Positions 1 to 7,430 of a stretch of 64,000 nt of DNA are shown here, piece after piece. The notes below the pieces were generated by a model that worked only from the letters and a program-made list of their open reading frames with translations, made no database searches and was not told where the DNA came from. Every line of letters starts with the position of its first letter. The first letter of the stretch is position 1. Source of the stretch: an uncultured Clostridia bacterium (GTDB taxonomy: Bacteria > Bacillota > Clostridia > UBA1381); assembly GCA_934454145.1 (NCBI GenBank), contig CAKSFT010000002.1:186001-250000 (forward strand). The letters are read 5' to 3'. A program made the position numbers and the translations under genes.

Positions 1-240
1 ATTGCCGTAAGGAAAAATTTCCGTGGCATGCAGATCGGTTCACGTTTGCTTTCGGAGCTGATCGGGTGGGCACAAAAAAAAGAAATATCGGTGATTGGGC
101 TGGAAGTGAGAGCGGAAAACAAAGCGGCAATGGCGTTGTACGAAAAATTCGGCTTTGTGCCGGTGGGAAGAAGAAAAGATTATTACAGAGAACCGACAGA
201 GGACGCTGTTTTGATGGATTTGAGGTTGAAAGATGAGTAA
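1..240 (+). CDS. rimI: Ribosomal-protein-alanine N-acetyltransferase, 3' part
   Basis: This is the C-terminal 79 residues of a GNAT acetyltransferase whose start lies before the window. The frame is open from base 1. The acetyl-CoA-binding loop is visible as RGMQIGSRLL at residues 9-18, followed by the family's LEVRAEN..A..LYEKFGF segment and a C-terminal DAVLMDL strand. RimI acetylates the N-terminal alanine of ribosomal protein S18 in E. coli, and RimI-like genes commonly stand directly before tsaD, as here. The end overlaps the tsaD start by 8 nt, which implies translational coupling. The name rests on this neighbourhood plus the GNAT motif; another GNAT is possible. Confidence 0.85.
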   Translation: MAVRKNFRGMQIGSRLLSELIGWAQKKEISVIGLEVRAENKAAMALYEKFGFVPVGRRKDYYREPTEDAVLMDLRLKDE

Positions 241-1240
241 ATTGATTTTGGGGATAGAAAGTTCGTGTGACGAAACCGCCGCGGCGGTCGTCAGGGACGG
301 GAACGAGATATTATCAAATGTGATAAACACACAGATTGATTTTCACAAAAAATACGGCGGTGTCGTGCCGGAAATTGCGTCGAGGAAACACATAGAAAAC
401 ATAGACGCAGTTGTGGCAGAGGCGCTTGCGGCGGCGGATGTGAGCTTTGGGGACATTGACGCAATTGCCGTCACATACGGCCCCGGGCTGGTGGGGGCGT
501 TGCTTGTCGGCGTGTCCTTTGCAAAAGGGCTTGCATATGCCCTGAAGAAACCGCTTGTGCCGGTGCATCATATACGGGGACACATAATGGCAAACTTCCT
601 TGCCCACAGGGATTTGAAACCGCCGTTTGTTTCGCTGGTCGCATCGGGCGGACACAGCCATATCGTGTGGGTCAGGGATTATACGGATTTTGAAATCCTG
701 GGCAGAACCAGGGACGATGCGGCAGGGGAAGCATTTGATAAGATTGCCAGAGTGCTCGGCCTGGGTTATCCCGGGGGTCCCTTGATAGATAAACTTGCCA
801 AAGAGGGACACAGAAATGCTTTTGATTTTCCGAGAGTAAGAATGGACAAAACATCGCTTGATTTCAGCTTCAGCGGTGTGAAAACCGCGGTGATAAATTG
901 TCTGCACAAAATGGAGCAACAGGGAACAGCGTATGACAAAGCCGATGTGGCGGCAAGTTTTCAGGACGCCGTGACCGATGTTTTGTGTGAGCACACCATA
1001 GAGGCGGCAGAACAAAAGCAAAGCAAAATCATAACCATTGCGGGCGGCGTTGCGTCCAACTCTCAGCTGAGGGAAAAAATGAAGGATATGGCAGGCAGAA
1101 AAGGGATAGATGTGTTGTATCCGCCGCCGGTGCTCTGCACGGATAATGCGGCGATGATTGCCTGTGCCGGATTTTACGGATTTGAGAACGGCGATATCGC
1201 AAAGCTTGACCTCAATGCTGTGCCGTCATTGCCGCTCTGA
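233..1240 (+). CDS. tsaD: tRNA N6-threonylcarbamoyladenosine transferase TsaD
   Basis: TsaD transfers threonylcarbamoyl from TC-AMP to A37 of ANN-decoding tRNAs in the cytoplasm, working with TsaB and TsaE. The 335-residue length is normal for bacteria. Family signatures are clear: the N-terminal GIESSCDETAAAV, the metal-binding HHIRGH motif near residue 112, the SLVASGGHSH nucleotide-binding strand near 135, and the C-terminal IAGGVASNSQLR and DNAAMIA motifs. The ATG overlaps the upstream rimI-like stop by 8 nt. The 3' end overlaps the convergent RNase M5 gene by 15 nt, so there is no room for a separate terminator. Confidence 0.98.
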   Translation: MSKLILGIESSCDETAAAVVRDGNEILSNVINTQIDFHKKYGGVVPEIASRKHIENIDAVVAEALAAADVSFGDIDAIAVTYGPGLVGALLVGVSFAKGLAYALKKPLVPVHHIRGHIMANFLAHRDLKPPFVSLVASGGHSHIVWVRDYTDFEILGRTRDDAAGEAFDKIARVLGLGYPGGPLIDKLAKEGHRNAFDFPRVRMDKTSLDFSFSGVKTAVINCLHKMEQQGTAYDKADVAASFQDAVTDVLCEHTIEAAEQKQSKIITIAGGVASNSQLREKMKDMAGRKGIDVLYPPPVLCTDNAAMIACAGFYGFENGDIAKLDLNAVPSLPL

Positions 1241-1834
1241 AGAAAACAGTTCGTCACAAAGCCGGGACAACTCGTCAAGTGACATGAGGCGGTTGAGTAC
1301 CGAAAGAAGCATATTTGCAGATATTTTTGAAGGCATGTCCAATGCTTTGGCAAGGGCTTGCCTTTTTTTTTCGCTGTTTGCGTCGCCCGAAAGACCGAGA
1401 AGATAAAGGTCCGATTTTTTTATGGGTGCGGCAGAAGGTGCGGAGTCTGCCTTGCCGTCGATTTCACAGCCGGCGTCCTTCAGCGCTTTTACAATAATTT
1501 CGGGCTTGATTCCCTCAACGCCCAAAAGCCCCTCTTTGCCGGGCTTGTTTTTGCGTTTTTCCTTGCCTGCTATGTCGGGGATATATGCATGTTTGACAAG
1601 GTTTTCGGGGATTGACTGTTTTATATAATTGCGGATTCTGAACCCGGCGGAATCGGAATCCGTGAGGATAACGATTCCGGTTTTTTCTGCAAGGGATTTT
1701 ATGGTGCAGAGTCTTTTTTTGTTTGCAATAACGCTGAATCCGCCTGTTGTGAATATCACTCCGTCGATAAATGAGGAAAGCTTGATTTTGTCATATGTCC
1801 CCTCAACAATGATTGCCTCTTTTATTTTGTACAT
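1226..1834 (-). CDS. rnmV: Ribonuclease M5
   Basis: RNase M5 matures 5S rRNA in Firmicutes by cutting both strands of the precursor stem. The protein is 202 residues, slightly longer than the B. subtilis enzyme. An N-terminal Toprim domain is visible: the catalytic glutamate in AIIVEGTYDK near residue 11 and the DSDSAG acidic motif near residue 60. The KEGLLGVEGI segment typical of RNase M5 follows, then a C-terminal domain of unknown detail. It is transcribed towards tsaD and overlaps it by 15 nt. No 5S rRNA gene is in the window. DnaG-type and topoisomerase Toprim proteins are much longer, so M5 is the best fit. Confidence 0.93.
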   Translation of the reverse strand: MYKIKEAIIVEGTYDKIKLSSFIDGVIFTTGGFSVIANKKRLCTIKSLAEKTGIVILTDSDSAGFRIRNYIKQSIPENLVKHAYIPDIAGKEKRKNKPGKEGLLGVEGIKPEIIVKALKDAGCEIDGKADSAPSAAPIKKSDLYLLGLSGDANSEKKRQALAKALDMPSKISANMLLSVLNRLMSLDELSRLCDELFSSERQ

Positions 1835-2025
1835 TTGTCCTCACCCTCAACTGATTTGATATGAGTATGATATCATAACGGGAATTAAAAGTCAATACGA
1901 AAAGTTTGAAGAGGCGCCCTCACAATTGACGCATTTGTTCATATTATATTAGTATACGCATAGTGTGCGTGAGAAGTGAGCATGCAGGGCTTGCTGACAA
2001 TTTGATTAAAAAGGAGGAAGCAAAA

Positions 2026-2289
2026 ATGGGAAAGCTGCTTGTGACTGTGGGTTCCATAACCACAGCGGCACGCCTTGAGAAAGTATTGCGCAGAAAGAAA
2101 GGCGTGATGTCAACGGTCATTCACACCCCTTCTGCAATAAGCGGCGGCGGGTGTTCATATTCTATAATAACAGACAACGGGAATTTGTCATATGTAAAGG
2201 AAGCGGCAACAGAAAGCGGAATAAATGTGAGAGGATATTATATGGAAAGTGTTTTTGAAGGAGAGAAGAAATATTATGCTATATCTTGA
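2026..2289 (+). CDS. DUF3343 family protein, putative sulfur/selenium carrier
   Basis: This is an 87-residue protein of the DUF3343 type, which is described as a possible Se/S carrier. The start is ATG 2026, which has a strong AAGGAGGAAG site just upstream; an in-frame earlier start at 1963 lacks one. The protein has a single cysteine in a conserved SGGGCSYS motif near residue 44, the likely persulfide-bearing position if the carrier idea is right. The stop overlaps the next gene (a cysteine-desulfurase-family protein) by 14 nt, which indicates coupled translation and a donor-carrier partnership. The function is inferred from family and neighbour only. Confidence 0.8.
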   Translation: MGKLLVTVGSITTAARLEKVLRRKKGVMSTVIHTPSAISGGGCSYSIITDNGNLSYVKEAATESGINVRGYYMESVFEGEKKYYAIS

Positions 2290-3409
2290 CAATGCCGCGA
2301 CAACTCTCAGAAAACCGCTGCCGGTTTATCTTTCGATGATGTATAACACCATGTTCAACAGCGTTAATGCAGGTCATGGCGGGCATTTGTACAGTGTGAG
2401 GGGTGCGAAGAAGGTGTATGAAACAGCGGAAACCCTTGCGTGGCTCCTAAAGATTTCAAACCCGGAGAGAATAGCTTTTACGCACAATGCCACATATGCG
2501 CTTAATATGGGTATACGCGGATTGGTGGGGGAAGGCGACCATGTTGTGACGACATCTATGGAACACAACAGTGTTTTGCGAACCCTGAACGGACTGTGTG
2601 ACTACAGCATGGCGCAGGCAGATGCTGACGGATTTGTGCCGCCGGAGAGGATAAGAGAGCTGATAAGACCCGAAACAAAGCTGATTGTCGTCAATCATAT
2701 ATCCAATGTCTGCGGTACCATACAAGATATAAAAGAAATAGGCAGGATTGCAAGGGAGCACAATATAACATTCATGGCGGACGCGGCACAAAGCATAGGA
2801 AATGTCCCGATTGACGTTGATGACATGGGGATTGATATGCTGGCTTTTTCTGCCCACAAGGGGCTTATGGGGCCGCTTGGAGTGGGAGTGCTTTATGTTT
2901 CTGAAAAAATCCGTCTGAAACCGATAATCACGGGAGGGACGGGGAGCGACTCGAAGAACCTGAATCAACCCGGAGTGATGCCCGATATGCTGCAGAGCGG
3001 AACAATCAACACCCCGGCGGTGATTGCCTGCAAAAGCGCGGCGGAATATCTGATGGGGCGCGGCATTTCTGACATCGGCAGAGAAGAAAACAAGCTGGCT
3101 GTCAGGCTTATTGAAAATATAAAAAATATGGGTAAGGTAAAAGTTTACGGAAAAACCGGCTGCGAAGGGAGAAACGGCACGGTTGCTTTCAATATAGAAG
3201 GAATGGACAGCGTGGAAACAGCGCAGCGGCTGAATGACGAATTTAAGATTTGTGTGCGCGGAGGGTGGCACTGTGCATATCCGGCACATCAGTCGCTGAA
3301 TACGGGGGAAAACGGCGCCGTGCGTGCAAGCTTCGGCATGTTCGACACGCTGCATTCTGTGGATAAATTGACCGATGCAGTGTATGAAATTGTAAAAGGG
3401 TGCAGATAA
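2276..3409 (+). CDS. Cysteine desulfurase family protein (PLP aminotransferase class V)
   Basis: This 377-residue PLP enzyme has the NifS/selenocysteine-lyase fold. It begins MLYLDNAATTLRKP, has the LAFSAHKGLMGP motif with the PLP lysine near residue 200, and ends with the CVRGGWHCAYPAHQ loop holding the likely catalytic cysteine. It resembles the TIGR01977 group of desulfurase-like proteins that pair with DUF3343, not IscS or SufS. The start is ATG 2276, with a GGAGAG site inside the preceding gene; a start at 2249 would lie before that site. No IscU, SufU or MnmA gene is nearby. The predicted role is to release sulfur or selenium from cysteine or selenocysteine to the overlapping carrier-like protein. 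The exact substrate cannot be read from sequence. Confidence 0.88.
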   Translation: MLYLDNAATTLRKPLPVYLSMMYNTMFNSVNAGHGGHLYSVRGAKKVYETAETLAWLLKISNPERIAFTHNATYALNMGIRGLVGEGDHVVTTSMEHNSVLRTLNGLCDYSMAQADADGFVPPERIRELIRPETKLIVVNHISNVCGTIQDIKEIGRIAREHNITFMADAAQSIGNVPIDVDDMGIDMLAFSAHKGLMGPLGVGVLYVSEKIRLKPIITGGTGSDSKNLNQPGVMPDMLQSGTINTPAVIACKSAAEYLMGRGISDIGREENKLAVRLIENIKNMGKVKVYGKTGCEGRNGTVAFNIEGMDSVETAQRLNDEFKICVRGGWHCAYPAHQSLNTGENGAVRASFGMFDTLHSVDKLTDAVYEIVKGCR

Positions 3410-3489
3410 TAAAACAGGGCGCGGGATTGTGGAGCGTATATTCCGCACCCTTTCATACATAAAAAAATTAAAAAAAATAAAAAAAAGTG

Positions 3490-3518
3490 TTGACAAATAT
3501 GGACAGGTCTGTTATAAT
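3490..3518 (+). promoter_or_regulatory. Sigma-A promoter of the tRNA operon
   Basis: TTGACA (3490-3495) and TATAAT (3513-3518) are perfect consensus hexamers with 17-nt spacing. They stand 36 nt before the first tRNA and probably drive all five tRNAs. Confidence 0.85.
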
Positions 3519-3554
3519 ATACAAGTCGGCGGTGAGGAATGACGGCTGATATTT

Positions 3555-3628
3555 GCGGGTGTAGTTCAATGGTAGAATCCCAGCCTTCCAAGCTGGTTGC
3601 GTGGGTTCGATTCCCATCACCCGCTCCA
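3555..3628 (+). tRNA. tRNA-Gly (TCC)
   Basis: This is a full cloverleaf of 74 nt including encoded CCA. The acceptor GCGGGTG pairs with CACCCGC. The anticodon stem CCAGC/GCTGG encloses the loop CTTCCAA, so the anticodon is TCC. It is the first gene of a five-tRNA operon. Confidence 0.98.
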
Positions 3629-3632
3629 ATGT

Positions 3633-3709
<77 letters not shown>

Positions 3710-3810
3710 TTTATAAAGCAGGGTGGCTTTTCTTCTTATGAGAGATAGATGAACGCAGGATTTGCAGAGTCAGACATTTTGCGTAGTCTGCCTTAGACGG
3801 CTTTTTATTT

Positions 3811-3888
3811 GGTGGGTATAGTTCAGCTGGTTAGAGCGTCAGATTGTGGTCCTGAATGTCGTGGGTTCAAATCCCACTACCCACCCCA
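3811..3888 (+). tRNA. tRNA-His (GTG)
   Basis: The acceptor GTGGGTA (3812-3818) pairs with TACCCAC. It has the histidine-specific extra G(-1) at 3811 opposite C73, and the CCA is encoded. The anticodon loop TTGTGGT gives GTG. The innermost anticodon-stem pair looks like an A-C mismatch. About 100 nt of spacer separates it from tRNA-Arg. Confidence 0.97.
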
Positions 3889-3899
3889 CTTATTTATTT

Positions 3900-3976
3900 A
3901 GGGATATAGCCAAGTCGGTAAGGCACCAGATTTTGATTCTGGCATTTCGTAGGTTCGAGTCCTGCTATCCCTGCCA
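3900..3976 (+). tRNA. tRNA-Gln (TTG)
   Basis: The acceptor AGGGATA pairs with TATCCCT. The anticodon stem CCAGA/TCTGG encloses the loop TTTTGAT, so the anticodon is TTG. CCA is encoded at 3974-3976. Confidence 0.97.
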
Positions 3977-3981
3977 TATAC

Positions 3982-4057
3982 GGACCATTAGCTCAGGTGG
4001 TAGAGCACTTGACTTTTAATCAAGTTGTCCGGGGTTCGAATCCCCGATGGTTCACCA
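3982..4057 (+). tRNA. tRNA-Lys (TTT), integration target
   Basis: The acceptor GGACCAT pairs with ATGGTTC (one G-T pair). The anticodon loop CTTTTAA gives TTT, and CCA is encoded. The last 45 nt, from the anticodon loop to CCA, recur exactly at 10911-10955, so the gene is the attachment site of the integrative element that follows. Integration kept the tRNA intact. Confidence 0.98.
4013..4057 (+). repeat. attL (45-bp core shared with attR)
   Basis: Identical over 45 bp to 10911-10955; the bases before and after differ. It runs from the tRNA-Lys anticodon loop to the CCA end. Confidence 0.93.
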
Positions 4058-4061
4058 GTTA

Positions 4062-4097
4062 AAAAACGGCTTACCTATGCGGTTTAAGCCGTTTTTT
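4062..4097 (+). terminator. Rho-independent terminator after tRNA-Lys
   Basis: AAAACGGCTTA pairs with TAAGCCGTTTT and a T-run follows. It lies inside the element, immediately after attL, so the tRNA operon now ends in element-borne DNA. Confidence 0.8.
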
Positions 4098-4130
4098 CGT
4101 GTCCTTTTTTTCTTCCCCAAAAAACACTTT

Positions 4131-4151
4131 GACCACAATTTTGACCACAAT
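4131..4151 (+). repeat. Tandem GACCACAAT sites at left end (candidate integrase arm sites)
   Basis: GACCACAAT occurs at 4131-4139 and 4143-4151, 12 bp apart. A matching same-strand pair with the same 12-bp period lies at the other end (10778-10798). Tyrosine integrases of this type bind short directly repeated arm sites near both ends; assigning that role here is inference. Confidence 0.6.
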
Positions 4152-4198
4152 AGACAAAAAAATCACCCATTCCGATATAAAATCAGAACGGGCGGCGG

Positions 4199-4477
4199 CT
4201 ATATTAAACCAATGATTTTTAAAAGCCTTATACAATCCCTATAACCTTGAATATATAGCATATCACTTTCCATATCATACAGACTGTATACATTTTCTTT
4301 AAAGCTTTCAAATTTATCTAAATCATCTTTTTTCAGTGTTTTGGATATTATAATGCTGTTTTGTGTGTTTATATCTTTTAATTTTCTATACTTTCTATTA
4401 TGTTTTGCAAAATCTAAAATAGCCTTGTATTTATTTTCAGCCAGAAAATCATTTAAAATTTTTTCATATTCATTCAT
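4199..4477 (-). CDS. Small protein of element, unknown function
   Basis: This is a 92-residue protein. The start is placed at 4477 because AAAGGAGAAATC precedes that ATG; a longer frame has no such site and would overlap the integrase more. It is rich in Lys, Asp and Glu with no membrane segment. The C-terminal signature LYIQGYRDCIRLLKIIGLI closely resembles the end of another small protein in the neighbouring mobile region (19508-19795, LYMQGAKDCIKLLKYLEIL), so both belong to one mobile-element-associated family. It lies between the integrase and attL, 13 nt after the integrase stop, and is probably co-transcribed with it. I do not know its function. Confidence 0.7.
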   Translation of the reverse strand: MNEYEKILNDFLAENKYKAILDFAKHNRKYRKLKDINTQNSIIISKTLKKDDLDKFESFKENVYSLYDMESDMLYIQGYRDCIRLLKIIGLI

Positions 4478-4490
4478 CTTGATTTCTCCT

Positions 4491-5618
4491 TTAAAATGCG
4501 TTTGACAGCTTTTGCAACTCATTCTCCATTGTTTCAACTGACACATGAGAATAAATATCTGCCGTAAGTGCTATACTGCTATGACCCAGCATATCCGAAA
4601 CAACCTTTAACGGTATTCCGTTTTCTAATGCACGTGTAGCAAATGCGTGCCGTAAAGCGTGTATATTTATATGCGCTATTTCAGCTTTATCGCATACTCT
4701 GTCAAGAATACGAAATAAGTTTCTCGGCTCAAGAGGTTTTCCAAAATCAGTACAGAAAATTAAATCATTATCTTCCCACAACTGACCTGCTTTAAGACGA
4801 TTTACTGCCTGTTGTTGTCTATGTACATTTAATTTATTCGCTATATCTGGCAAAAGCGGTATAGTTCGCTTGCTTGAAGCCGTCTTGGGAGTGGTAAAAG
4901 TTAAATGAGATTTTCCGTCTGCCCCTTTTAATCGGCTTAAATTTTCCGTTACGGTGATATACTTCTTTTGACTGTCATAATTAGACCACCTAAGAGCCAG
5001 AAGCTCACCGCGCCTTAAACCTGTAGATAACGCAAAAAGCAATACAAAGCCCGATTTTTCATCTGACAAACATTTTATAAAGCGTTCCTGTTCCTCTGCC
5101 GTTAAAAATTTTCTGTCTTTTTGCTTGCGCTCTGGGAGCGTTACCGCTTCTGCCACATTGCGCACAATAAGACCGTTATTTATTGCCTGTTTCAACGCAC
5201 TATGAAGCAGAGTATTTATATATCGTATCGTCCTTGATGAAAGACCCTCGCTTATCTTTTGATTAATAAATCTTTGTACGTTATCTACCGATAATTTTTT
5301 TAGTTGTATTTTTGAAAATGCGGGAATAAGATGTTTGTTGACAAGGGCTTCATACCCCTCAAAAGTCTTTTGCTTGACTGTATTCTTTTTATAATCATAT
5401 AACCAAGTGTAAAGCCATTCGCCCATTGTTATACGGCAATCCTCAATATATATTCCGCTATCAATATCATTTAACACCTTATTTAATTTTTTTCTTACTT
5501 CCTCTTGTGTCTTGCCATATACGCTTTTACGCTTATTATTGATAGAGTAAAGCCCCTCCCAACGTCCGTCTTTTCTTTGCCTTATACTTCCCTCTCCGTT
5601 CGCTCTCTTTTTTGCCAC
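4491..5618 (-). CDS. Tyrosine-type site-specific integrase
   Basis: This 375-residue phage/ICE-type integrase catalyses insertion and excision at the tRNA-Lys att site. The order is an N-terminal arm-binding AP2-like domain (GEGSIRQRKDGRWEG), a SAM-like core-binding domain (residues 60-160), then the catalytic domain. The full set of catalytic residues is visible: Arg in TGLRRGELLAL, Lys in TTPKTASSKR, HALRH, LGHSS and the nucleophile Tyr in DIYSHV. The start is taken at GTG 5618, with AAGGAAG spaced 8 nt upstream; a GTG at 5627 sits too close to that site. It lies 47 nt after the excisionase-like gene, probably the same transcript. It appears functional. Confidence 0.96.
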   Translation of the reverse strand: MAKKRANGEGSIRQRKDGRWEGLYSINNKRKSVYGKTQEEVRKKLNKVLNDIDSGIYIEDCRITMGEWLYTWLYDYKKNTVKQKTFEGYEALVNKHLIPAFSKIQLKKLSVDNVQRFINQKISEGLSSRTIRYINTLLHSALKQAINNGLIVRNVAEAVTLPERKQKDRKFLTAEEQERFIKCLSDEKSGFVLLFALSTGLRRGELLALRWSNYDSQKKYITVTENLSRLKGADGKSHLTFTTPKTASSKRTIPLLPDIANKLNVHRQQQAVNRLKAGQLWEDNDLIFCTDFGKPLEPRNLFRILDRVCDKAEIAHINIHALRHAFATRALENGIPLKVVSDMLGHSSIALTADIYSHVSVETMENELQKLSNAF

Positions 5619-5665
5619 AATAAACACTTCCTTAATTTCTTCGATAAATACTGCAATATATATTT

Positions 5666-5872
5666 TTAAAGAGTCAAACCTTTAAGCCAGTTTGTAAATG
5701 CCGTTTTTTCCGCTAAAACGCGCTTTCCTATTCTTAATGTCGGAAAATTATCAGAAGCCATAATTTTGTAAGCATTTGCTTTTGATATTCTCAGTATTTC
5801 CATAACATCATCAACAGTCATAACCGCTGGCAATTCGTCCAAAGTTCTGATTTTTCTTTTTAATGTTTTCAT
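5666..5872 (-). CDS. Excisionase-like helix-turn-helix protein
   Basis: This 68-residue protein has a MerR/excisionase-type winged helix: MTVDDVMEILRISKANAYKI followed by FPTLRIGKRVLA and a short C-terminal helix. Proteins of this size next to a tyrosine integrase usually act as Xis, bending att DNA to favour excision. Translation starts at ATG 5872, with AAGGAGTTGTATTATT upstream. Nearly the same leader precedes the XRE gene at 7354. It lies directly upstream of the integrase on the same strand. The assignment rests on the HTH pattern and location. Confidence 0.82.
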   Translation of the reverse strand: MKTLKRKIRTLDELPAVMTVDDVMEILRISKANAYKIMASDNFPTLRIGKRVLAEKTAFTNWLKGLTL

Positions 5873-5943
5873 AATAATACAACTCCTTATAATAGGTAAT
5901 TGATATTAACAAATATATATTGTATATTTATTATAGCACACTA

Positions 5944-5972
5944 TTGACAACTTGTCAAGTATAATATATAAT
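5944..5972 (+). promoter_or_regulatory. Promoter with palindromic operator
   Basis: TTGACA (5944-5949), a 17-nt spacer and TATAAT (5967-5972) drive the gene at 6015. The -35 is embedded in TTGACAACTTGTCAA (5944-5958), a perfect 7+1+7 palindrome and a good candidate operator. The same gap is also upstream of the divergent excisionase-integrase genes. Confidence 0.7.
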
Positions 5973-6014
5973 ATAATTATATGATTAGGTATTTGATAAA
6001 AGGAGCTGTGTAAA

Positions 6015-6947
6015 ATGAATGTAAGCAAATACATTACAATAGATAAAAAACATATGTATTTACCTATAACAAACGAGGAATTTGAAATAGGCACTCTCTT
6101 GCTTGATTTTTTGGAATTAGATTTAAGCACATACCAAAAAGAAGTAGAAATAATTAAACAGCTTAAAGCTGAAAATATCAGAAAATGCCGACCGACAGGC
6201 AGAGGGTATAAAGGTTACAAAGGTATCATTCTTCAAATTGATAACAATATGTCTGATGAGGAAAAGTATGTCCGAATGGCTTTATATGACGCTTTAAAAG
6301 CCACCGAACACCCATACGCATATGAGGTTGAATATTCTGCACTTCACGATATAGACTATATGAAATTGTTTGATATATTTGACCTTGTAAAGCTTCAAAA
6401 AGAATATAGGGCGGCGGTTAATGCCTGTTTGTTAAAACAGGACGAAAATGAGAAGTTTAACCCATTGGAAAGGTATCTTAATTATTCCCACGAATTAAAC
6501 GGCAAAGCAGAAATTGTGTATACGGTATCTGATGATTTAACACTGTGTGAGGAATATATTGCTTCCGATATATCATCGTTATTGTACCTTGAATTTATGA
6601 AAATGTTGCAATATAATATATTTGTGAGGAAATGTGAAAACTGCGGTAGGCTGTTTGCGGTAAAGGGAAATTACAATAAAAAATACTGTGACCGTAAAAT
6701 TTCGGGTACGTCTAAAACCTGTCAAGAAGTCGGAGCGGTGAACAGCTTTAAAAACAAAACCTTAAAAGACCCGATTATAGGCGAATACCAAAGAGCCTAT
6801 AAACGTCTTTACGCACGGAAAAGGACGGGAAAAATCACAAAAGAGGAATTGTATATACAAATAAAAAAGGCTACCGCATTACGTGATGAAGCCGTAAAGG
6901 GCAGTCTTTCAAAAGATGAATATTTAGAACAAATCATTAAAATTTAA
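6015..6947 (+). CDS. Zinc-motif protein of DUF6076-like type, unknown function
   Basis: This is a 310-residue soluble protein. I recognise no catalytic motif. The N-terminal two thirds look alpha-helical; near residue 215 there is a treble-clef-like cysteine motif, CENCGRLFAV..NYNKKYCDR...KTC, followed by a basic helical tail (YKRLYARKRTGKITKEE). This resembles the CGNR/DUF6076-type zinc motif and suggests nucleic-acid binding. A second protein with the same layout (CQYCGKFFKAKNSRSRYCD) lies at 11070-12017 in the adjacent mobile region. The start is ATG 6015, with AAAGGAG upstream. It is convergent with the XRE gene (4-nt overlap). Confidence 0.65.
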   Translation: MNVSKYITIDKKHMYLPITNEEFEIGTLLLDFLELDLSTYQKEVEIIKQLKAENIRKCRPTGRGYKGYKGIILQIDNNMSDEEKYVRMALYDALKATEHPYAYEVEYSALHDIDYMKLFDIFDLVKLQKEYRAAVNACLLKQDENEKFNPLERYLNYSHELNGKAEIVYTVSDDLTLCEEYIASDISSLLYLEFMKMLQYNIFVRKCENCGRLFAVKGNYNKKYCDRKISGTSKTCQEVGAVNSFKNKTLKDPIIGEYQRAYKRLYARKRTGKITKEELYIQIKKATALRDEAVKGSLSKDEYLEQIIKI

Positions 6948-7354
6948 AGATGTTTTAATGCTGTACGTACTATATCTAAAACCGCTTCTTGTGTCTGGAG
7001 CGGTTTTCCTGTTATAAGCTGTTTAAAGTCTATAATAATCTGTTCCTCGCTTGTGGGAGCACTTTCGGAAAAAAGATAGTTCATATCTATGTCAAGCTCT
7101 GTAACCAGCTTTACGAGCGTTTGCAGAGAAAAACTCCGCTGATTGCGTTCTATATGCCCGATATAGGCAGGTGTAACGTCCACAAGCTCCGCTAATTCCT
7201 CTTGTGTCAAGCCTTGATTTAGCCGTGCTTCTCTGATTATATTTCCTATGCGGTCAAGCTTTAAATCAATTTCTTTTGTATGCGGTTTATGCTCTGTAAT
7301 AGGTGTTCGACCTCTATTACTCGCCTGTCTACCCCTTTGCTTTTTTATCTTCAT
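6944..7354 (-). CDS. XRE-family transcriptional regulator
   Basis: This 136-residue protein has a basic N-terminal extension (KKQRGRQASNRGRTP), then a classical XRE helix-turn-helix: IREARLNQGLTQEELAELV and TPAYIGHIERNQRSFSLQTL. The C-terminal helical tail may mediate dimerisation. It is probably the element's repressor. The sequence just upstream contains TAGTTTATACTAAA (7379-7392). One half of the palindrome overlapping the cargo promoter (10680-10693) matches it at 13 of 14 bases, so the regulator may control both itself and the cargo operon. Start ATG 7354, with AAGGAGTTG upstream. Confidence 0.9.
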   Translation of the reverse strand: MKIKKQRGRQASNRGRTPITEHKPHTKEIDLKLDRIGNIIREARLNQGLTQEELAELVDVTPAYIGHIERNQRSFSLQTLVKLVTELDIDMNYLFSESAPTSEEQIIIDFKQLITGKPLQTQEAVLDIVRTALKHL

Positions 7355-7430
7355 AATAAATACAACTCCTTGTACATATAGTTTATACTAAAAGGATTGT
7401 TTTATGAAGATATTTTAAGTATAGATAAGG

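Noticed and set aside
40..1021. Minus-strand frames over rimI and tsaD
   Set aside because: Fully antisense to conserved genes and without recognisable domains.
1926..1954. Promoter before the DUF3343 gene
   Set aside because: TTGACG is present, but no -10 hexamer of fair quality lies at 16-18 nt.
3398..3454. Terminator for the desulfurase-like gene (GGGTGC ... GCACCC)
   Set aside because: The arms are about 40 nt apart and include the stop codon; no clear T-run. Not supported enough to list.
5906..6130. 74-codon minus-strand frame across the promoter at 5944
   Set aside because: It overlaps the divergent promoter and the start of the 6015 gene; hydrophobic and Tyr/Ile-rich as expected of AT-rich noise.
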